A stretch of 49,834 bases of DNA, taken from positions 1 to 49,834 of the forward strand of contig NZ_QWLB01000026.1 of NCBI RefSeq assembly GCF_003574355.1. The letters run 5' to 3'. This document shows, piece after piece, positions 27,812 to 36,950 of the stretch (its first letter is position 1; each line of letters opens with the position of its first letter). The DNA comes from Meiothermus granaticius NBRC 107808. Lineage in GTDB: Bacteria; Deinococcota; Deinococci; Deinococcales; Thermaceae. The notes below the pieces were generated by a model. That model saw nothing but the letters and a program-made list of their open reading frames with translations, was not told where the DNA came from and made no database searches. The position numbers and the translations under genes were made by a program.

Positions 27812-28939
27812 ATGACCCACCCGCTCCACCCTCGCATCCAGCTTTCCAAGGAAAGCATCTTCTCCCATATGAGCCGCCTGGCGGTTCAGCATGGGGCCAT
27901 CAACCTGGGGCAGGGGTTTCCCTCCAATCCCCCACCGGCCTTCTTGCAGGAGGCAGCGCGGCGGGCCATCGGCACGGTAGACCAGTACACCCCACCCATC
28001 GGCCTGCCCCGCTTGCGCGAGGCCGTGGCCGAGGATCTGGGCGCGGCCCCCGAGGATGTGGTCATTACGGCAGGGGGTACCGAGGCCCTGCACGCGCTGG
28101 CCGAGTCGCTGTATGGCCCCGGGGATGAAGTGGTGATGCTCGAGCCCTACTTCGACGTTTACATCCCCCAGGCCCGCATTGCCGGTGCAGAGCCGGTGAT
28201 GGTGCCGATGCGCCTTACCGACCGCTGGGAAGTGGATTTACCGGCGCTGGAACGGGCCATTACGGTACGCACCCAGGCCCTGCTGTTGACCAACCCCTAT
28301 AACCCCACCGGCTCGGTTTTTTCCCGTACCGAGGCCGAGCAGATTGTGGCCCTGGCCCGCCAGCACGACCTCTGGATTATCAGCGACGAAGTGTACGACG
28401 AGCTCTACTTCGGGCCGCCCCCTATTCGCTTACGTGAACTCGCACCCGAGCGGGTCTTTACCGTGGGTTCGGCAGGTAAGCGCCTCGAGGCCACCGGCTG
28501 GCGCATTGGCTGGATTATCACCCCGCCCGGTCTGGCCCCGCAGGTGGCGGGCATGCGCCAGTGGAGTAGCTTTTGTTCGGCAGCGCCGCTCCAGGCCGCA
28601 GTGGCCGAGGCCCTGCCCATCGCCCGCAGGGAAGGTTTTTATGCGCAGCTCCGTGAAAGCTACGGCAGGCGCAAGGATTTGCTCGAGCAAGGTCTGCGGG
28701 CAATGGGTCTGCAAACCTTCGCCCCTGCGGGCAGCTACTTCCTGACCGCCCTCCTGCCCGAGCTGGACGCCGAAACCCTGGTGCGCGAAGGGGGGGTCGC
28801 CATTATTCCCGGCTCGGCGTTTTACCTCCAAAACCCCGCACCCAGGGGCCTCGTCCGCTTTGCTTTCTGCAAGACCGAAGCAGAAATCGAACAGGCTTTG
28901 GAGCGGCTCGAGGGCTATCTGAAAAAGGTTCATTCCTGA
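27812..28939 (+). CDS. Class I pyridoxal-phosphate aminotransferase (kynurenine/aromatic or methionine type)
   Basis: The 375-residue protein starts at ATG 27812 (THPLHPRIQLSKESIFSHMSRLA). The AINLGQGFPSNPPP block, TNPYNPTGSVF, ISDEVYDELYF and the pyridoxal-phosphate lysine Lys223 in VGSAGKRLEATGWRIGW place it with YbdL/kynurenine aminotransferase-like enzymes, which use aromatic amino acids, methionine or glutamine. The gene stands before an E1 2-oxoacid dehydrogenase pair and paaZ, so conversion of phenylalanine to phenylpyruvate is an attractive role, though unproven. The longer frame to 27752 is not supported. Confidence 0.88.
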   Translation: MTHPLHPRIQLSKESIFSHMSRLAVQHGAINLGQGFPSNPPPAFLQEAARRAIGTVDQYTPPIGLPRLREAVAEDLGAAPEDVVITAGGTEALHALAESLYGPGDEVVMLEPYFDVYIPQARIAGAEPVMVPMRLTDRWEVDLPALERAITVRTQALLLTNPYNPTGSVFSRTEAEQIVALARQHDLWIISDEVYDELYFGPPPIRLRELAPERVFTVGSAGKRLEATGWRIGWIITPPGLAPQVAGMRQWSSFCSAAPLQAAVAEALPIARREGFYAQLRESYGRRKDLLEQGLRAMGLQTFAPAGSYFLTALLPELDAETLVREGGVAIIPGSAFYLQNPAPRGLVRFAFCKTEAEIEQALERLEGYLKKVHS

Positions 28940-28982
28940 GCCTGTTCTCAGTACAACGCTGCATAGTGCCCCTACGCTTCCG

Positions 28983-29020
28983 AATTGCACTTATTTTCAC
29001 GATACAATGCTTGTTAATTA
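28983..29020 (+). repeat. AT-rich dispersed element, copy B (partial)
   Basis: The exact 14-mer TTATTTTCACGATA (28991-29004), shared with copy A, is followed by CAATGCTTGTTAATT, similar to the right half of copies A and C but lacking the TCGTGAAA arm. It lies in the 263-base low-GC gap before the E1 alpha gene. The rest of that gap shows no gene. Confidence 0.45.
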
Positions 29021-29189
29021 TTTCTGCAAACATCGCAGACTGAACCCATACTGCTACGTGCCTCCCGCCTGTGATTTGGATAATGGCATGATCAAAAATC
29101 ATTCGGGTATTGCGCCCGGAGCATGATTTTCTAGCGCAGCCTGGATTCATCTCTAGCCTTATACGGGCGCAACTTAACTCGAGTTCGGC

Positions 29190-29195
29190 TAAACT
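29190..29195 (+). promoter_or_regulatory. TAAACT -10 box of the E1 alpha gene
   Basis: TAAACT is followed by GAGCTAC and the GTG start at 29203, the leaderless spacing of 7 bases. No clear -35. Confidence 0.4.
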
Positions 29196-29202
29196 GAGCT
29201 AC

Positions 29203-30237
29203 GTGGACACAGTGCAATACCTCGACGATCACGGTAAACCGTTGCGGGACATACCCCTGAGCAACGAGGAGTTACTCCAGGGCTACCGGGCCCTGCGCCG
29301 GGCCCGGCACTTCGACGAGCGGGCGCTGGTTTTGCAGCGCCAGGGGCGGCTGGGGGTGTATCCCCCCTTTCGGGGCCAGGAGGCCGCCCAGGTAGGGGTA
29401 GCCCTGTGCTTGAAGGCTGACCACGACTGGCTTCTGCCCAGCTACCGCGAAAGCGCGGCGGCCCTTACCTTTGGGATGCCCATCAGCAAGCTGATTCTAA
29501 GCTGGCGGGCCGACCCGGCAGGCTGGGGCGCCCCCCCCGACGTGAACATGGTGCAGTTTTACATTCCCATCGCCACCCAGATCCCCCAGGCGGCGGGCGT
29601 GGCCCATGCCCAAAGGCTTTTGGGCAAAGACGCAGTCGCTGCAGTGTTCATCGGCGATGGCGGCACCTCCGAGGGCGACTTCCACGAAGGGCTGAACTTT
29701 GCCTCGGTGTTCAACGCTCCCTTGCTGGTGGTGGTGCAAAACAACGGCTGGGCCATCAGCGTGCCCACCCAGAAGCAGATGAAGGTGCCCCGCATTGCCC
29801 AGAAGGCCCAGGGGTACGGGATTCCGGGGGTCACGGTGGACGGCAACGACCTGGTGGCGGTCTGGAGTGTGGCCCGGGAAGCTGTGGCCAGGGCTCGCAA
29901 AGGCGAAGGCCCGACCCTGATTGAGGCCCTTACCTACCGGGTAGCCCCCCACACCTCCTCCGACGACCCCAGCCGCTACCGCACCGAGGAGGAAACCGAG
30001 CGCTGGCTGAAGCGCGATCCCATTCTCCGCATGAAAAACTGCCTCCTGCACCTGGGGCTCTGGAGCGAGGCGCAGGAAGCCGAGCTCATGGAGGCACTCG
30101 AGGGCGAGTTCCTGGCTGCGGTGGAAGAGGCCGACCAGGCCAGAGAGCCCAAGCCCTGGGAAATTGTGGAGCAGGTGTACCAGGAGATGCAGCCCGACCA
30201 ACTGGCCGCCTGGAGCTATCTGCGGAGGGAAGCATGA
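29203..30237 (+). CDS. pdhA: 2-oxoacid dehydrogenase E1 alpha subunit (pyruvate dehydrogenase-like)
   Basis: From GTG 29203 the protein has 344 residues. The thiamine-diphosphate motif runs from [19 protein letters not shown] to [11 protein letters not shown] (GDG...NN), and the phosphorylation-loop block [16 protein letters not shown] is present. It pairs with the beta subunit encoded next (4-base ATGA overlap) to decarboxylate a 2-oxoacid and load E2 lipoyl groups. Automatic naming would be pyruvate dehydrogenase, but E1 substrates cannot be read from these motifs, and neighbours suggest an aromatic or branched 2-oxoacid. The longer frame to 29110 adds 31 residues without similarity. Confidence 0.85.
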   Translation: MDTVQYLDDHGKPLRDIPLSNEELLQGYRALRRARHFDERALVLQRQGRLGVYPPFRGQEAAQVGVALCLKADHDWLLPSYRESAAALTFGMPISKLILSWRADPAGWGAPPDVNMVQFYIPIATQIPQAAGVAHAQRLLGKDAVAAVFIGDGGTSEGDFHEGLNFASVFNAPLLVVVQNNGWAISVPTQKQMKVPRIAQKAQGYGIPGVTVDGNDLVAVWSVAREAVARARKGEGPTLIEALTYRVAPHTSSDDPSRYRTEEETERWLKRDPILRMKNCLLHLGLWSEAQEAELMEALEGEFLAAVEEADQAREPKPWEIVEQVYQEMQPDQLAAWSYLRREA

Positions 30238-31232
30238 TTGCCGAGCGCGAGACCCGGGTTCTGAACAACGTACAGGCCATCAACGAAGCCCTCGACCTGG
30301 CCCTGGCCCAAGACCCCCGGGTGGTGGTCTTTGGGGAGGACGTGGGCAGGATGGGCGGGGTCTTCCGGGCTTCCGATGGCTTGCAGCAGAAGTACGGCGA
30401 GCAGCGGGTTTTTGATACTCCCCTGGCCGAGTCGGGCATTGTGGGTTTTGGGATTGGGCTGGCCATGGCCGGGCTCAGGCCGGTGGCCGAGATTCAGTTC
30501 GCGGGCTTTTTGTACCCGGCGCTGGATCAGATTCTCTCGCACCTGGGCCGGATGCGCCACCGCACCCGGGGGCGCTTTACGGTTCCGATGGTGATTCGGG
30601 CACCCTACGGTGGTGGGGTGAAAACCCCCGAGCAGCACGCCGATAGCCCCGAGGCCGTGCTCTGCCACGTGCCGGGGGTCAAGGTGGTGATTCCCGCCTC
30701 ACCCGAGCGGGCCAAGGGGCTATTGCTGAGCGCCATCGAAGATCCCGACCCGGTCTTTTTCTTGGAGGCCATCAAGCTCTACCGGGGGGTGAAGGGCGAG
30801 GTGCCGGAAGGCTACTACACCCTGCCCCTGGGCAAGGCTCGAGTGGTGCGCGAAGGCCAGGCGGCCAGCCTCTTCTGCTACGGTGGCATGGTGGAGGTCT
30901 GCCAGAAGGCCGCCGAGGTGGCGGCACGGGAGGGGGTGGAGCTGGAGGTGGTGGACCTCGAGACCCTGGTTCCCCTGGATACCGAAACGATTTTTGCCTC
31001 GGTGCAGAAAACCGGCCGTGCGGTGGTGGTCTACGAGGCCATGCGCACCGGCGGCTTTGGGGCCGAGATTGCCGCCCGCATCGCCGAAGAGGCCCTGGAC
31101 TACCTGCAAGCCCCCATCGTGCGGGTAGCGGGTTGGGATGCCCCCTACCCCCCCTTCAGCGCGGTGGAAAACTACTACCGCCCCGACGCCAAACGGCTGC
31201 TCGAGGCGGTGCGCAAGGTACTGACTCACTGA
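30234..31232 (+). CDS. pdhB: 2-oxoacid dehydrogenase E1 beta subunit
   Basis: The 332-residue protein shows the transketolase-like beta-subunit pattern: [64 protein letters not shown], and the C-terminal domain ending [19 protein letters not shown]. It forms the thiamine-diphosphate site with E1 alpha. The ATG overlaps the E1 alpha stop. No E2 acyltransferase or E3 lipoamide dehydrogenase follows; those must be encoded elsewhere or shared with other complexes. Confidence 0.92.
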   Translation: MIAERETRVLNNVQAINEALDLALAQDPRVVVFGEDVGRMGGVFRASDGLQQKYGEQRVFDTPLAESGIVGFGIGLAMAGLRPVAEIQFAGFLYPALDQILSHLGRMRHRTRGRFTVPMVIRAPYGGGVKTPEQHADSPEAVLCHVPGVKVVIPASPERAKGLLLSAIEDPDPVFFLEAIKLYRGVKGEVPEGYYTLPLGKARVVREGQAASLFCYGGMVEVCQKAAEVAAREGVELEVVDLETLVPLDTETIFASVQKTGRAVVVYEAMRTGGFGAEIAARIAEEALDYLQAPIVRVAGWDAPYPPFSAVENYYRPDAKRLLEAVRKVLTH

Positions 31233-31355
31233 GAATTGCCTTGTCGTAAAGCCCATCCGCTTGCACAGGTCTCGGGTCGCAAGTCGCAGGTCTAGCAGGG
31301 GTTAGCACCCAAGCCCTGGCAAAGGCTACACCCTTGCCACACCACAAGCCACTCG

Positions 31356-31384
31356 TCCACATACAAACAAGCGTTTGTTAGAAT
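31356..31384 (+). promoter_or_regulatory. paaZ promoter with palindromic operator in the spacer
   Basis: TCCACA (31356-31361), a 17-base spacer and TAGAAT (31379-31384) stand 7 bases before the ATG at 31392. The spacer holds ACAAAC, AAGC, GTTTGT (31363-31378), a perfect inverted repeat of the kind bound by TetR-family repressors such as PaaR. Occupation would block RNA polymerase. Confidence 0.6.
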
Positions 31385-31391
31385 ATCGGAC

Positions 31392-33443
31392 ATGAAAATA
31401 AGCAGCTATGCCGCCGGGGCCTGGTACCAGAGCCCCGCCGAAGGAACCCTGGTACGGGACGCCGTGTATGGAGAGCCGGTGGCCCAGGTCAGCAGTGAGG
31501 GGCTCGACTTCAAGGCCATGGTCGAGTACGCCCGCAAGGTGGGGGGGCCCAACCTCCGGCGCTACACCTTCCACGAGCGGGCGGCCATGCTGCGGGCCCT
31601 GGCCCAATACTTGCAGGAGCGCAAGGAGGCCTTTTACGCCCTCTCTTACAAGACCGGGGCCACCCGCTACGATAGCTGGTTCGATATTGACGGGGGCATC
31701 GGCACTTTTTTCAGCTACTCGTCGCTGGCGCGGCGCGAGCTGCCCAATGCGCGTTTTCTGGCCGAGGACGACCCCCTCACCCTCTCCAAGCAGGGCACCT
31801 TCCTGGGCCGGCACATCCTGGTGCCCAAGGAAGGGGTGGCGGTACACATCAACGCCTTTAACTTCCCGCTCTGGGGGATGCTGGAAAAGCTCGCACCGGG
31901 GCTCATTGCGGGCGTACCGGCCATCGTCAAGCCGGCCACCCAGACCGCCTACCTGACCGAGGCGGTGTTCAGGGCCATGCTCGAGGCCAACCTCCTCCCC
32001 GAGGGGGCCATTCAACTGGTCTGCGGCGGGATTGGCGACCTTTTCGATCACCTGAACGAGCAGGACAGCGTGACCTTCACCGGCTCGGCGGCCACCGGAC
32101 GCAAGCTCAAGACCCACCCCAGCCTGATTGCCCACTCGGTGCCCTTCAACATGGAGGCCGACAGCCTCAACTGCGCCATTCTGGGCCAGACGGTGGAGCC
32201 GGGCGACCCCGAGTTTGGGCTTTTTGTAAAGGAAGTGACCCGCGAGATGACGGCCAAGGCCGGGCAGAAGTGCACCGCCATCCGGCGGGTGATTGTGCCC
32301 CGCGAGAAGACCGAGGCCGTCCTCGAGGCCCTCAAGCAAGAGTTGAGCCAGACCCGCCTGGGCGACCCTAGCCGCGAGGACGTGCGCATGGGGCCGCTGG
32401 TGGGGGCTAACCAGCGGGCCGACGTGCTGTCTGTGGTCGAGGCGCTCAAAGCGCAAGGCTGTGAGGTGGCCTGGGAGGGCTCGCGCGAACTGCTGGGCGG
32501 CGACTTAGAAAAGGGCGGCTTCATGCCCCCCACCCTGCTCTTTAGCCCTAAACCCTGGGACTCTGCCGCCCACGACCTCGAGCCCTTCGGCCCGGTGGCT
32601 ACCATGATGCCCTACGAAAGCCTGGACGAGGCCATCGCACTGGCCCGCCGAGGCCGGGGCAGCCTGGTGGGGAGCGTGGTGACCTACCAGCCCGAGGAAG
32701 CCCGCACCCTGTTCTTTGGCCTGGCCACCCACCACGGCCGGATGCTGATTCTGAACCGCGAAAACGCCAAAGAGTCCACCGGCCACGGCTCGCCTTTGCC
32801 CCTGTTGCTGCACGGGGGGCCCGGAAGGGCCGGGGCCGGCGAGGAGCTGGGTGGGGTGCGCGGCATCAAGCACTACATGCAGCGCTGTGCAGTGCAGGCC
32901 GACCCCACCACCCTGATGGTGCTCTCCCAGGAGTACGTGCGGGGAGCCCGGCTCAAAGAAGATGTAATCCACCCTTTCCGCAAGTACTTTGAAGACCTGG
33001 AGATTGGCGAAAGCCTCCTCACCCACCGCCGCACCGTAACTGAGGCCGACCTCGTGAACTTCGCCAACGTGACGGGCGACTACTTCTACGCCCACGTAGA
33101 CGAGATTGGCGCGAAGGACTCCATCTTTGGTAAACGGGTGGCCCACGGCTACTTCCTGATTTCGGCGGCGGCAGGGCTGTTTGTGAGCCCGGCCCCCGGG
33201 CCGGTGCTCGCCAACTACGGCCTCGAGAACCTGCGCTTTATCGAGCCGGTGGGGATGGGCGATACCATCCGGGCCCGCCTCACGGTCAAGTCCAAAACCG
33301 CCAAAGACCCCAGGCCCGGCGAGCGGCCCACCGGCGTGGTGACCTGGGCGGTCGAGATTACCAACCAGGACGGCAAAACCGTGGCTCTTTACGACATCCT
33401 GACCCTGGTGGAGCGCAGACCCGAGAGCGTACCCCAAGCCTAG
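31392..33443 (+). CDS. paaZ: Bifunctional PaaZ: oxepin-CoA hydrolase / aldehyde dehydrogenase
   Basis: The 683-residue fusion has an aldehyde dehydrogenase domain (about 1-520) with Glu255 (NMEADSLN) and Cys294 ([10 protein letters not shown]). A MaoC-like (R)-hydratase domain (about 545-675) has Asp563 and His568 in [11 protein letters not shown], matching E. coli D561 and H566. PaaZ opens the oxepin-CoA ring made from phenylacetyl-CoA and oxidises the resulting semialdehyde. Both active sites look intact. The other paa genes (epoxidase, isomerase, ligase) are not in the window. Transcription is probably leaderless and repressor-controlled. Confidence 0.95.
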   Translation: MKISSYAAGAWYQSPAEGTLVRDAVYGEPVAQVSSEGLDFKAMVEYARKVGGPNLRRYTFHERAAMLRALAQYLQERKEAFYALSYKTGATRYDSWFDIDGGIGTFFSYSSLARRELPNARFLAEDDPLTLSKQGTFLGRHILVPKEGVAVHINAFNFPLWGMLEKLAPGLIAGVPAIVKPATQTAYLTEAVFRAMLEANLLPEGAIQLVCGGIGDLFDHLNEQDSVTFTGSAATGRKLKTHPSLIAHSVPFNMEADSLNCAILGQTVEPGDPEFGLFVKEVTREMTAKAGQKCTAIRRVIVPREKTEAVLEALKQELSQTRLGDPSREDVRMGPLVGANQRADVLSVVEALKAQGCEVAWEGSRELLGGDLEKGGFMPPTLLFSPKPWDSAAHDLEPFGPVATMMPYESLDEAIALARRGRGSLVGSVVTYQPEEARTLFFGLATHHGRMLILNRENAKESTGHGSPLPLLLHGGPGRAGAGEELGGVRGIKHYMQRCAVQADPTTLMVLSQEYVRGARLKEDVIHPFRKYFEDLEIGESLLTHRRTVTEADLVNFANVTGDYFYAHVDEIGAKDSIFGKRVAHGYFLISAAAGLFVSPAPGPVLANYGLENLRFIEPVGMGDTIRARLTVKSKTAKDPRPGERPTGVVTWAVEITNQDGKTVALYDILTLVERRPESVPQA

Positions 33444-33446
33444 AGT

Positions 33447-33540
33447 GCTCTTCACCTATTTTGAGCCAGCCGACTTTAAGAAAGCTTTGTCCTGTAGAGA
33501 GCAGTGGCCGCCTATCCAGGCGGCCACGTCTGTGAAGAGC
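33447..33540. terminator. Nested inverted repeats between paaZ and the MBL gene
   Basis: Outer arms GCTCTTCAC (33447-33455) and GTGAAGAGC (33532-33540) enclose an inner hairpin, GTGGCCGCC (33504-33512) with GGCGGCCAC (33519-33527), 6-base loop. The pair fills the 111-base gap between convergent genes. The inner hairpin could stop transcription from both sides, although T-runs are poor. Confidence 0.5.
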
Positions 33541-33554
33541 GCGATTGGCCATGC

Positions 33555-34397
33555 CTACCGATAGAGGGGCTCGGCCTGGTAGCCCTTCTCGGAGTGCACC
33601 AGCCGCCCTAAAGGATGCCCCGGCTCGTGGGTGAAACCCAGCAGATACTGGCCCTGAACCCAGCGCTCATACAGGCGTTTGCGGGTCTCGAGGGTGGTCA
33701 TGGGGTAGAGGTCAAAGGCCATGATGTAGGGCAAAGGGGCTTGCATCATGGTAGGGACCAAGTCGGCGGTATAGGCAAACTGCTGGCCCTCCGAGTAGAT
33801 CTCTACAGCCTGCATCCCCAGGGTATGTCCCGGTACCGGCACCAACCGAATCCCCGGCAAGGGTTCGATCTCACCCTCCACAGTTTCAAAGGAGATCCCC
33901 TCCAGGTTCTCGGCACGGTAGCTGGCCTGGCTGCGCTCATGGAGGTGGGTGGCCTCCCACAGTTCTTGCTTCTGCACGATGTGGTGGGCGTTGGGAAAGG
34001 TGGGGACTAGACGGCCCTCCTCGAGGCGGGTGTTCAGCCCGGCATGGTCAAAGTGCAGGTGGGTGTGCAGGATCAGCCCAATGTCCTCGGGGCGCACCCC
34101 CAGTTCGGCCAGCTGGCCCAGGACAGGGTTGTCCGCGCTCAGCTTGTAAATGCTGCGAAACTTCTCCCCCGGCTTACGATCGATGCCGGTTTCCACCAAA
34201 ATCCACCGCTCTGGGTGGCGAATCAGCAATGGGTTAAGCCCAAGGCGAATGCGGTTTTGCGGGTCGGGCTCGGTGAGCTTAGACCACAGCACCTTGGGTA
34301 TGGTGCCGAAGGTCGAACCCCCGTCGAGCCAGATCTCGCCGTCGCTCAGGAAGAAGAGCTCGAGCTGCCCCAGCCGAAAGGGAACAATGGGCCGCAT
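33555..34397 (-). CDS. MBL-fold metallo-hydrolase, lactonase-like
   Basis: The 280-residue protein has the zinc motif HTHLHFDHAG (about 112-121), a further His in the VPGHTLGM block, and Asp in YTADLVP. The arrangement matches the AttM/AiiA-like branch of metallo-beta-lactamase-fold hydrolases, which often open lactones, but many relatives act on other esters or phosphoesters. No signal peptide. A TATAGT box stands 6 bases before the ATG, so the transcript is probably leaderless. It is convergent with paaZ. Confidence 0.82.
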   Translation of the reverse strand: MRPIVPFRLGQLELFFLSDGEIWLDGGSTFGTIPKVLWSKLTEPDPQNRIRLGLNPLLIRHPERWILVETGIDRKPGEKFRSIYKLSADNPVLGQLAELGVRPEDIGLILHTHLHFDHAGLNTRLEEGRLVPTFPNAHHIVQKQELWEATHLHERSQASYRAENLEGISFETVEGEIEPLPGIRLVPVPGHTLGMQAVEIYSEGQQFAYTADLVPTMMQAPLPYIMAFDLYPMTTLETRKRLYERWVQGQYLLGFTHEPGHPLGRLVHSEKGYQAEPLYR

Positions 34398-34403
34398 GAC
34401 CCT

Positions 34404-34409
34404 ACTATA
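34404..34409 (-). promoter_or_regulatory. TATAGT -10 box of the MBL gene
   Basis: The minus-strand TATAGT is separated by AGGGTC from the ATG at 34397 (6 bases). TTAGAC lies 15 bases further upstream as a possible -35. Confidence 0.5.
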
Positions 34410-34426
34410 CGCCCGATTGAGCAGGT

Positions 34427-35263
34427 CTAAGGAACATGCACCCAGCGCACGATTCGCCCCACCGCCCGGCTTTGATAAGCCACCTTGACCCAGGCGTAGT
34501 CGGACGCATTGAGCCCTAGAATCTCTACCCGATCCCCCCGAACCAGGTAGCCATTGGGTGCAACCTTCGGGTCAGGGCTCGGGTACAGCGGCAGACGGGG
34601 CTGCACAACCACCCTCGAGGCCACCTGGGTTTGGCGAGGGCCATCGCTCCACAGCTCACGCATAAGCTGGCCTTTGGCATTAAAGGTGCGGATATAAAAG
34701 ATCAGATCGTCTTTGCGGCCAAACCCGCTCAAGGGGTACAGCTGGCTGGTGCGGTAGAGGTATGGCTGTCCAGCAGCGAACTTGTAATCAGCGTAGGCGT
34801 AGCTTGGCCCTGTTTTGCAGCTCGTAAGCAGGGCTTTTTCCCCCCAGGAAACCTCCGGATTGCAAAACTGGCCATCGTACTCACCCGGCACCCTCAGCAG
34901 CGCGTAACCCCGGCTTAGGGGGTCATAGAAGTAGATTTCATAGAAGAAGTTAACCCCTCTGTAGCCAGTAGCCATCGGCAAGGCCAGGTCGAGCCAACCG
35001 TCAAAATTGAAGTCGGCAGCCAACACTGCCCCTGGGGGCGAAAAGCCATCGCTCAGGGTACCGACGGTAAGGCTCTGGGTGCGTTTGCTCAAGCGCAGCT
35101 CGAGGGTGTGGCTGCTTGGCTTCAGGCTTAGCTCTACCCGGGCCGCAGAGCCAGAGCGGAGGGGCAGGCTGGCCCCAAAAGGCCGATCTACCGGGTATTG
35201 CAGTGGCTTTTGCCCTAACCCCAGCCCTAAGAGCAAAAACAGCACAACGGAGAGGCCGCGCAT
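34427..35263 (-). CDS. Secreted protein with FG-GAP-like calcium motif and SH3-like end
   Basis: The 278-residue protein opens MRGLSVVLFLLLGLGLGQ, a signal peptide. Around residues 83-95 it has ADFNFDGWLDLALP, the D-x-N-x-D-G-x-x-D calcium-binding pattern of FG-GAP/VCBS and XAC2610-type proteins, and two Cys (CNPEV, TSCKT) that could form a disulfide. The last 50 residues (GYLVRGDRVEILG to VRWVHVP) look like an SH3-type wall-binding domain. Role unknown; probably envelope-associated. A TACAAT box lies 9 bases before the ATG. Confidence 0.6.
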   Translation of the reverse strand: MRGLSVVLFLLLGLGLGQKPLQYPVDRPFGASLPLRSGSAARVELSLKPSSHTLELRLSKRTQSLTVGTLSDGFSPPGAVLAADFNFDGWLDLALPMATGYRGVNFFYEIYFYDPLSRGYALLRVPGEYDGQFCNPEVSWGEKALLTSCKTGPSYAYADYKFAAGQPYLYRTSQLYPLSGFGRKDDLIFYIRTFNAKGQLMRELWSDGPRQTQVASRVVVQPRLPLYPSPDPKVAPNGYLVRGDRVEILGLNASDYAWVKVAYQSRAVGRIVRWVHVP

Positions 35264-35301
35264 GGTGTACCGATTGTAGCCGCTTAGGATGTGAACAGGC
35301 C

Positions 35302-36207
35302 TTAAAACTCGACCTCCCCAGGGCCCAGCCTGAGCAATTCGGGGCTCCAGGGCGCCAAGCGGCGCTGCATGATGCTGACCGCACTGGGGTTCTGGTCCAC
35401 CAACACGAAAAAACGACCATGGCGGGCCGCAGCCTCACCCGTGGTTCCCGAGCCCGCGAAGAAATCCAGCACAGGATCACCGGGGTGTGAATGCACCCGA
35501 ATGATGCGCTCCAGGAGCTTGAGGGGTTTCTGGGTGGGATAACCGGTCTTTTCCCTCGAGGCCGTCGGCACAATGGTCTGCCACCACACATCGGTGGGGG
35601 TCTTGCCTCGAGCGGCCTTCTCTGGCCCCACCATCTTGGGGGTGAGGTAGGGGATGCGGTCTATCGCCTCGTAGCAGAAAGTGTAGCGCTTGGGGTCTTT
35701 GGCATACCACAACAAGGTATCGTGCTTGGCAGGCCAGCGCCGTCTCGAGCGCCCTCCGTAGTCGTAGGCCCAGATGATCTCGTTGATAAAACTCTCCCGG
35801 CCAAAGATCGCATCAAGCAAGACCTTGACATAGTGCACTTCTCGATAATCCAGGTGGACAAACAAGGAGCCTGTGGGGGTGAGCAGGCGGAAGGCCTCGC
35901 GCAAGCGAGGCTCGAGGAAGCCCAGGAAATCACTGTAGGCATCGCGATAGGTTGGAGATTCAAGGGGTTCGCTGCGGTAGGTCTTGCCCCCAAACCCCCT
36001 CCGTCGACCCCCCGCATCCTGCACAACCCGTACCCGCTGGCGCTGCTGCAACCTGCCGGTATTGAAGGGGGGGTCTAAGTAAATCAGAGGGAAGGTGGCA
36101 TCAGGTAGAGTGCGGATGTAGCTCAAGCACTCGGCCCAGACAATGCGATTCACACTGCGATTGTGGCAGGTTTGGTCACGCGCGTCCACATAAGTGATTT
36201 TATTCAC
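35302..36207 (-). CDS. DNA methyltransferase, adenine-N6/cytosine-N4, beta class
   Basis: The 301-residue protein has catalytic motif IV DPPFNTG (Asp45) before the S-adenosylmethionine motif I DFFAGSGTTGEAA (about residue 256), the beta-class order. The DPPF sequence favours N6-adenine methylation. No restriction endonuclease gene is near, so it is an orphan methyltransferase by context. Starts are uncertain: GTG 36207 is used here, GTG 36189 is also possible. A low-complexity Arg/Gln-rich stretch just after motif IV (about 52-72) is unusual. Upstream lies copy C of the AT-rich element. Confidence 0.85.
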   Translation of the reverse strand: MNKITYVDARDQTCHNRSVNRIVWAECLSYIRTLPDATFPLIYLDPPFNTGRLQQRQRVRVVQDAGGRRRGFGGKTYRSEPLESPTYRDAYSDFLGFLEPRLREAFRLLTPTGSLFVHLDYREVHYVKVLLDAIFGRESFINEIIWAYDYGGRSRRRWPAKHDTLLWYAKDPKRYTFCYEAIDRIPYLTPKMVGPEKAARGKTPTDVWWQTIVPTASREKTGYPTQKPLKLLERIIRVHSHPGDPVLDFFAGSGTTGEAAARHGRFFVLVDQNPSAVSIMQRRLAPWSPELLRLGPGEVEF

Positions 36208-36232
36208 TATAAATCTAGCTCGTGAAATATCT
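36190..36232 (+). repeat. AT-rich dispersed element, copy C
   Basis: Contains AAGTGATTTTATTCACTATA and then CTCGTGAAAT; 32 of the first 39 bases equal copy A at 16717-16758. It overlaps the start region of the methyltransferase gene and, on the minus strand, includes a TATAGT box at 36206-36211. The AGTGA...TCACT inverted repeat is conserved in form. Confidence 0.6.
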
Positions 36233-36242
36233 CCATACTAAC

Positions 36243-36267
36243 AGCCCGCTCGAACTCAGAGCGGGCT
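36243..36267 (-). terminator. Terminator of the cytochrome/PQQ-dehydrogenase operon
   Basis: AGCCCGCTC and GAGCGGGCT form a perfect 9-base-pair stem with a 7-base loop, 18 bases after the stop codon of the last gene. The T-rich tail is weak. Confidence 0.65.
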
Positions 36268-36284
36268 GGCTAAATGCAGTCGCT

Positions 36285-36941
36285 TTATTGGTAATTGGCC
36301 AAATTGACCGGCAAAGTGTAGAGCTTCCCCGAAGCGTCTTTGAAGGTCAGGGTTGCCTTGAGATTGGCCAGCGCGAGACCTCGACGAGCCAGGGCACTAA
36401 GATCAAAGGTGTAGCTCACATACCCCAACCAGCGAAACTCATGGCCTCTGCCTTGAATGTTGTAGAAATCCTGTGCGGGCCCAAAGCGGTCGGTTTGGCT
36501 GGGGTGCAGGGTTCCATGCCCCGGAATCCGTAGGGTTGCCGAGCTGAAGCGCTCTAGAAACCCCTGGTCTTTGGGCTCAGGGCTCATGCTGTGAGCAAAA
36601 ACCATGAACTCGAGCTGGTTGCCATACTGACGGGCATATCCCTCGGCCTGGGCGAGTGTGAGGGGGGTTCCTTCATAGGTGCTTCGGTAGCTCTTAAACC
36701 GAAGCCGCTCATAGGGGGTGCCCACCACCACCGCATCCACTTCTGGGGAGGTAGGAACCAGGTCCAGACCATTGCTATACTCCTTGAGCACATATCCCTT
36801 CCAGAGGTAGCCTTGGTTGGGCTGAACCATCTGCTGGCCTTGCTCGAGGGCTGCTTGGATCTGCGCTGGGGTGAGGAGCGGGCTGAAGGCCAGCCCACTC
36901 CCCAATACGCCCCCTACCAGGATCAAGAAAAGCCGCTTCAT
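36285..36941 (-). CDS. Secreted protein of unknown function in the PQQ-dehydrogenase operon
   Basis: The 218-residue protein begins MKRLFLILVGGVLGSGLAFS, a signal peptide, and has no Cys and no recognised domain. The C-terminal half is beta-rich (for example YVSYTFDLSALARRGLALANLKATLTF). TAGGAG lies 6 bases before the ATG, 9 bases after the dehydrogenase stop, so it is translated from the same transcript. By position it may help the dehydrogenase fold, dock or receive substrate. Confidence 0.6.
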   Translation of the reverse strand: MKRLFLILVGGVLGSGLAFSPLLTPAQIQAALEQGQQMVQPNQGYLWKGYVLKEYSNGLDLVPTSPEVDAVVVGTPYERLRFKSYRSTYEGTPLTLAQAEGYARQYGNQLEFMVFAHSMSPEPKDQGFLERFSSATLRIPGHGTLHPSQTDRFGPAQDFYNIQGRGHEFRWLGYVSYTFDLSALARRGLALANLKATLTFKDASGKLYTLPVNLANYQ

Positions 36942-36950
36942 CTCGAACTC

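Noticed and set aside
28985-29008. TTGCAC/TACAAT as a promoter for E1 alpha
   Set aside because: The spacer is only 12 bases, too short; the similarity to the AT-rich element explains the sequence better.
31326-32456. A 376-codon open frame on the minus strand
   Set aside because: It mirrors the aldehyde dehydrogenase domain of paaZ, whose catalytic residues are intact; GC-rich codon usage keeps the opposite strand open.
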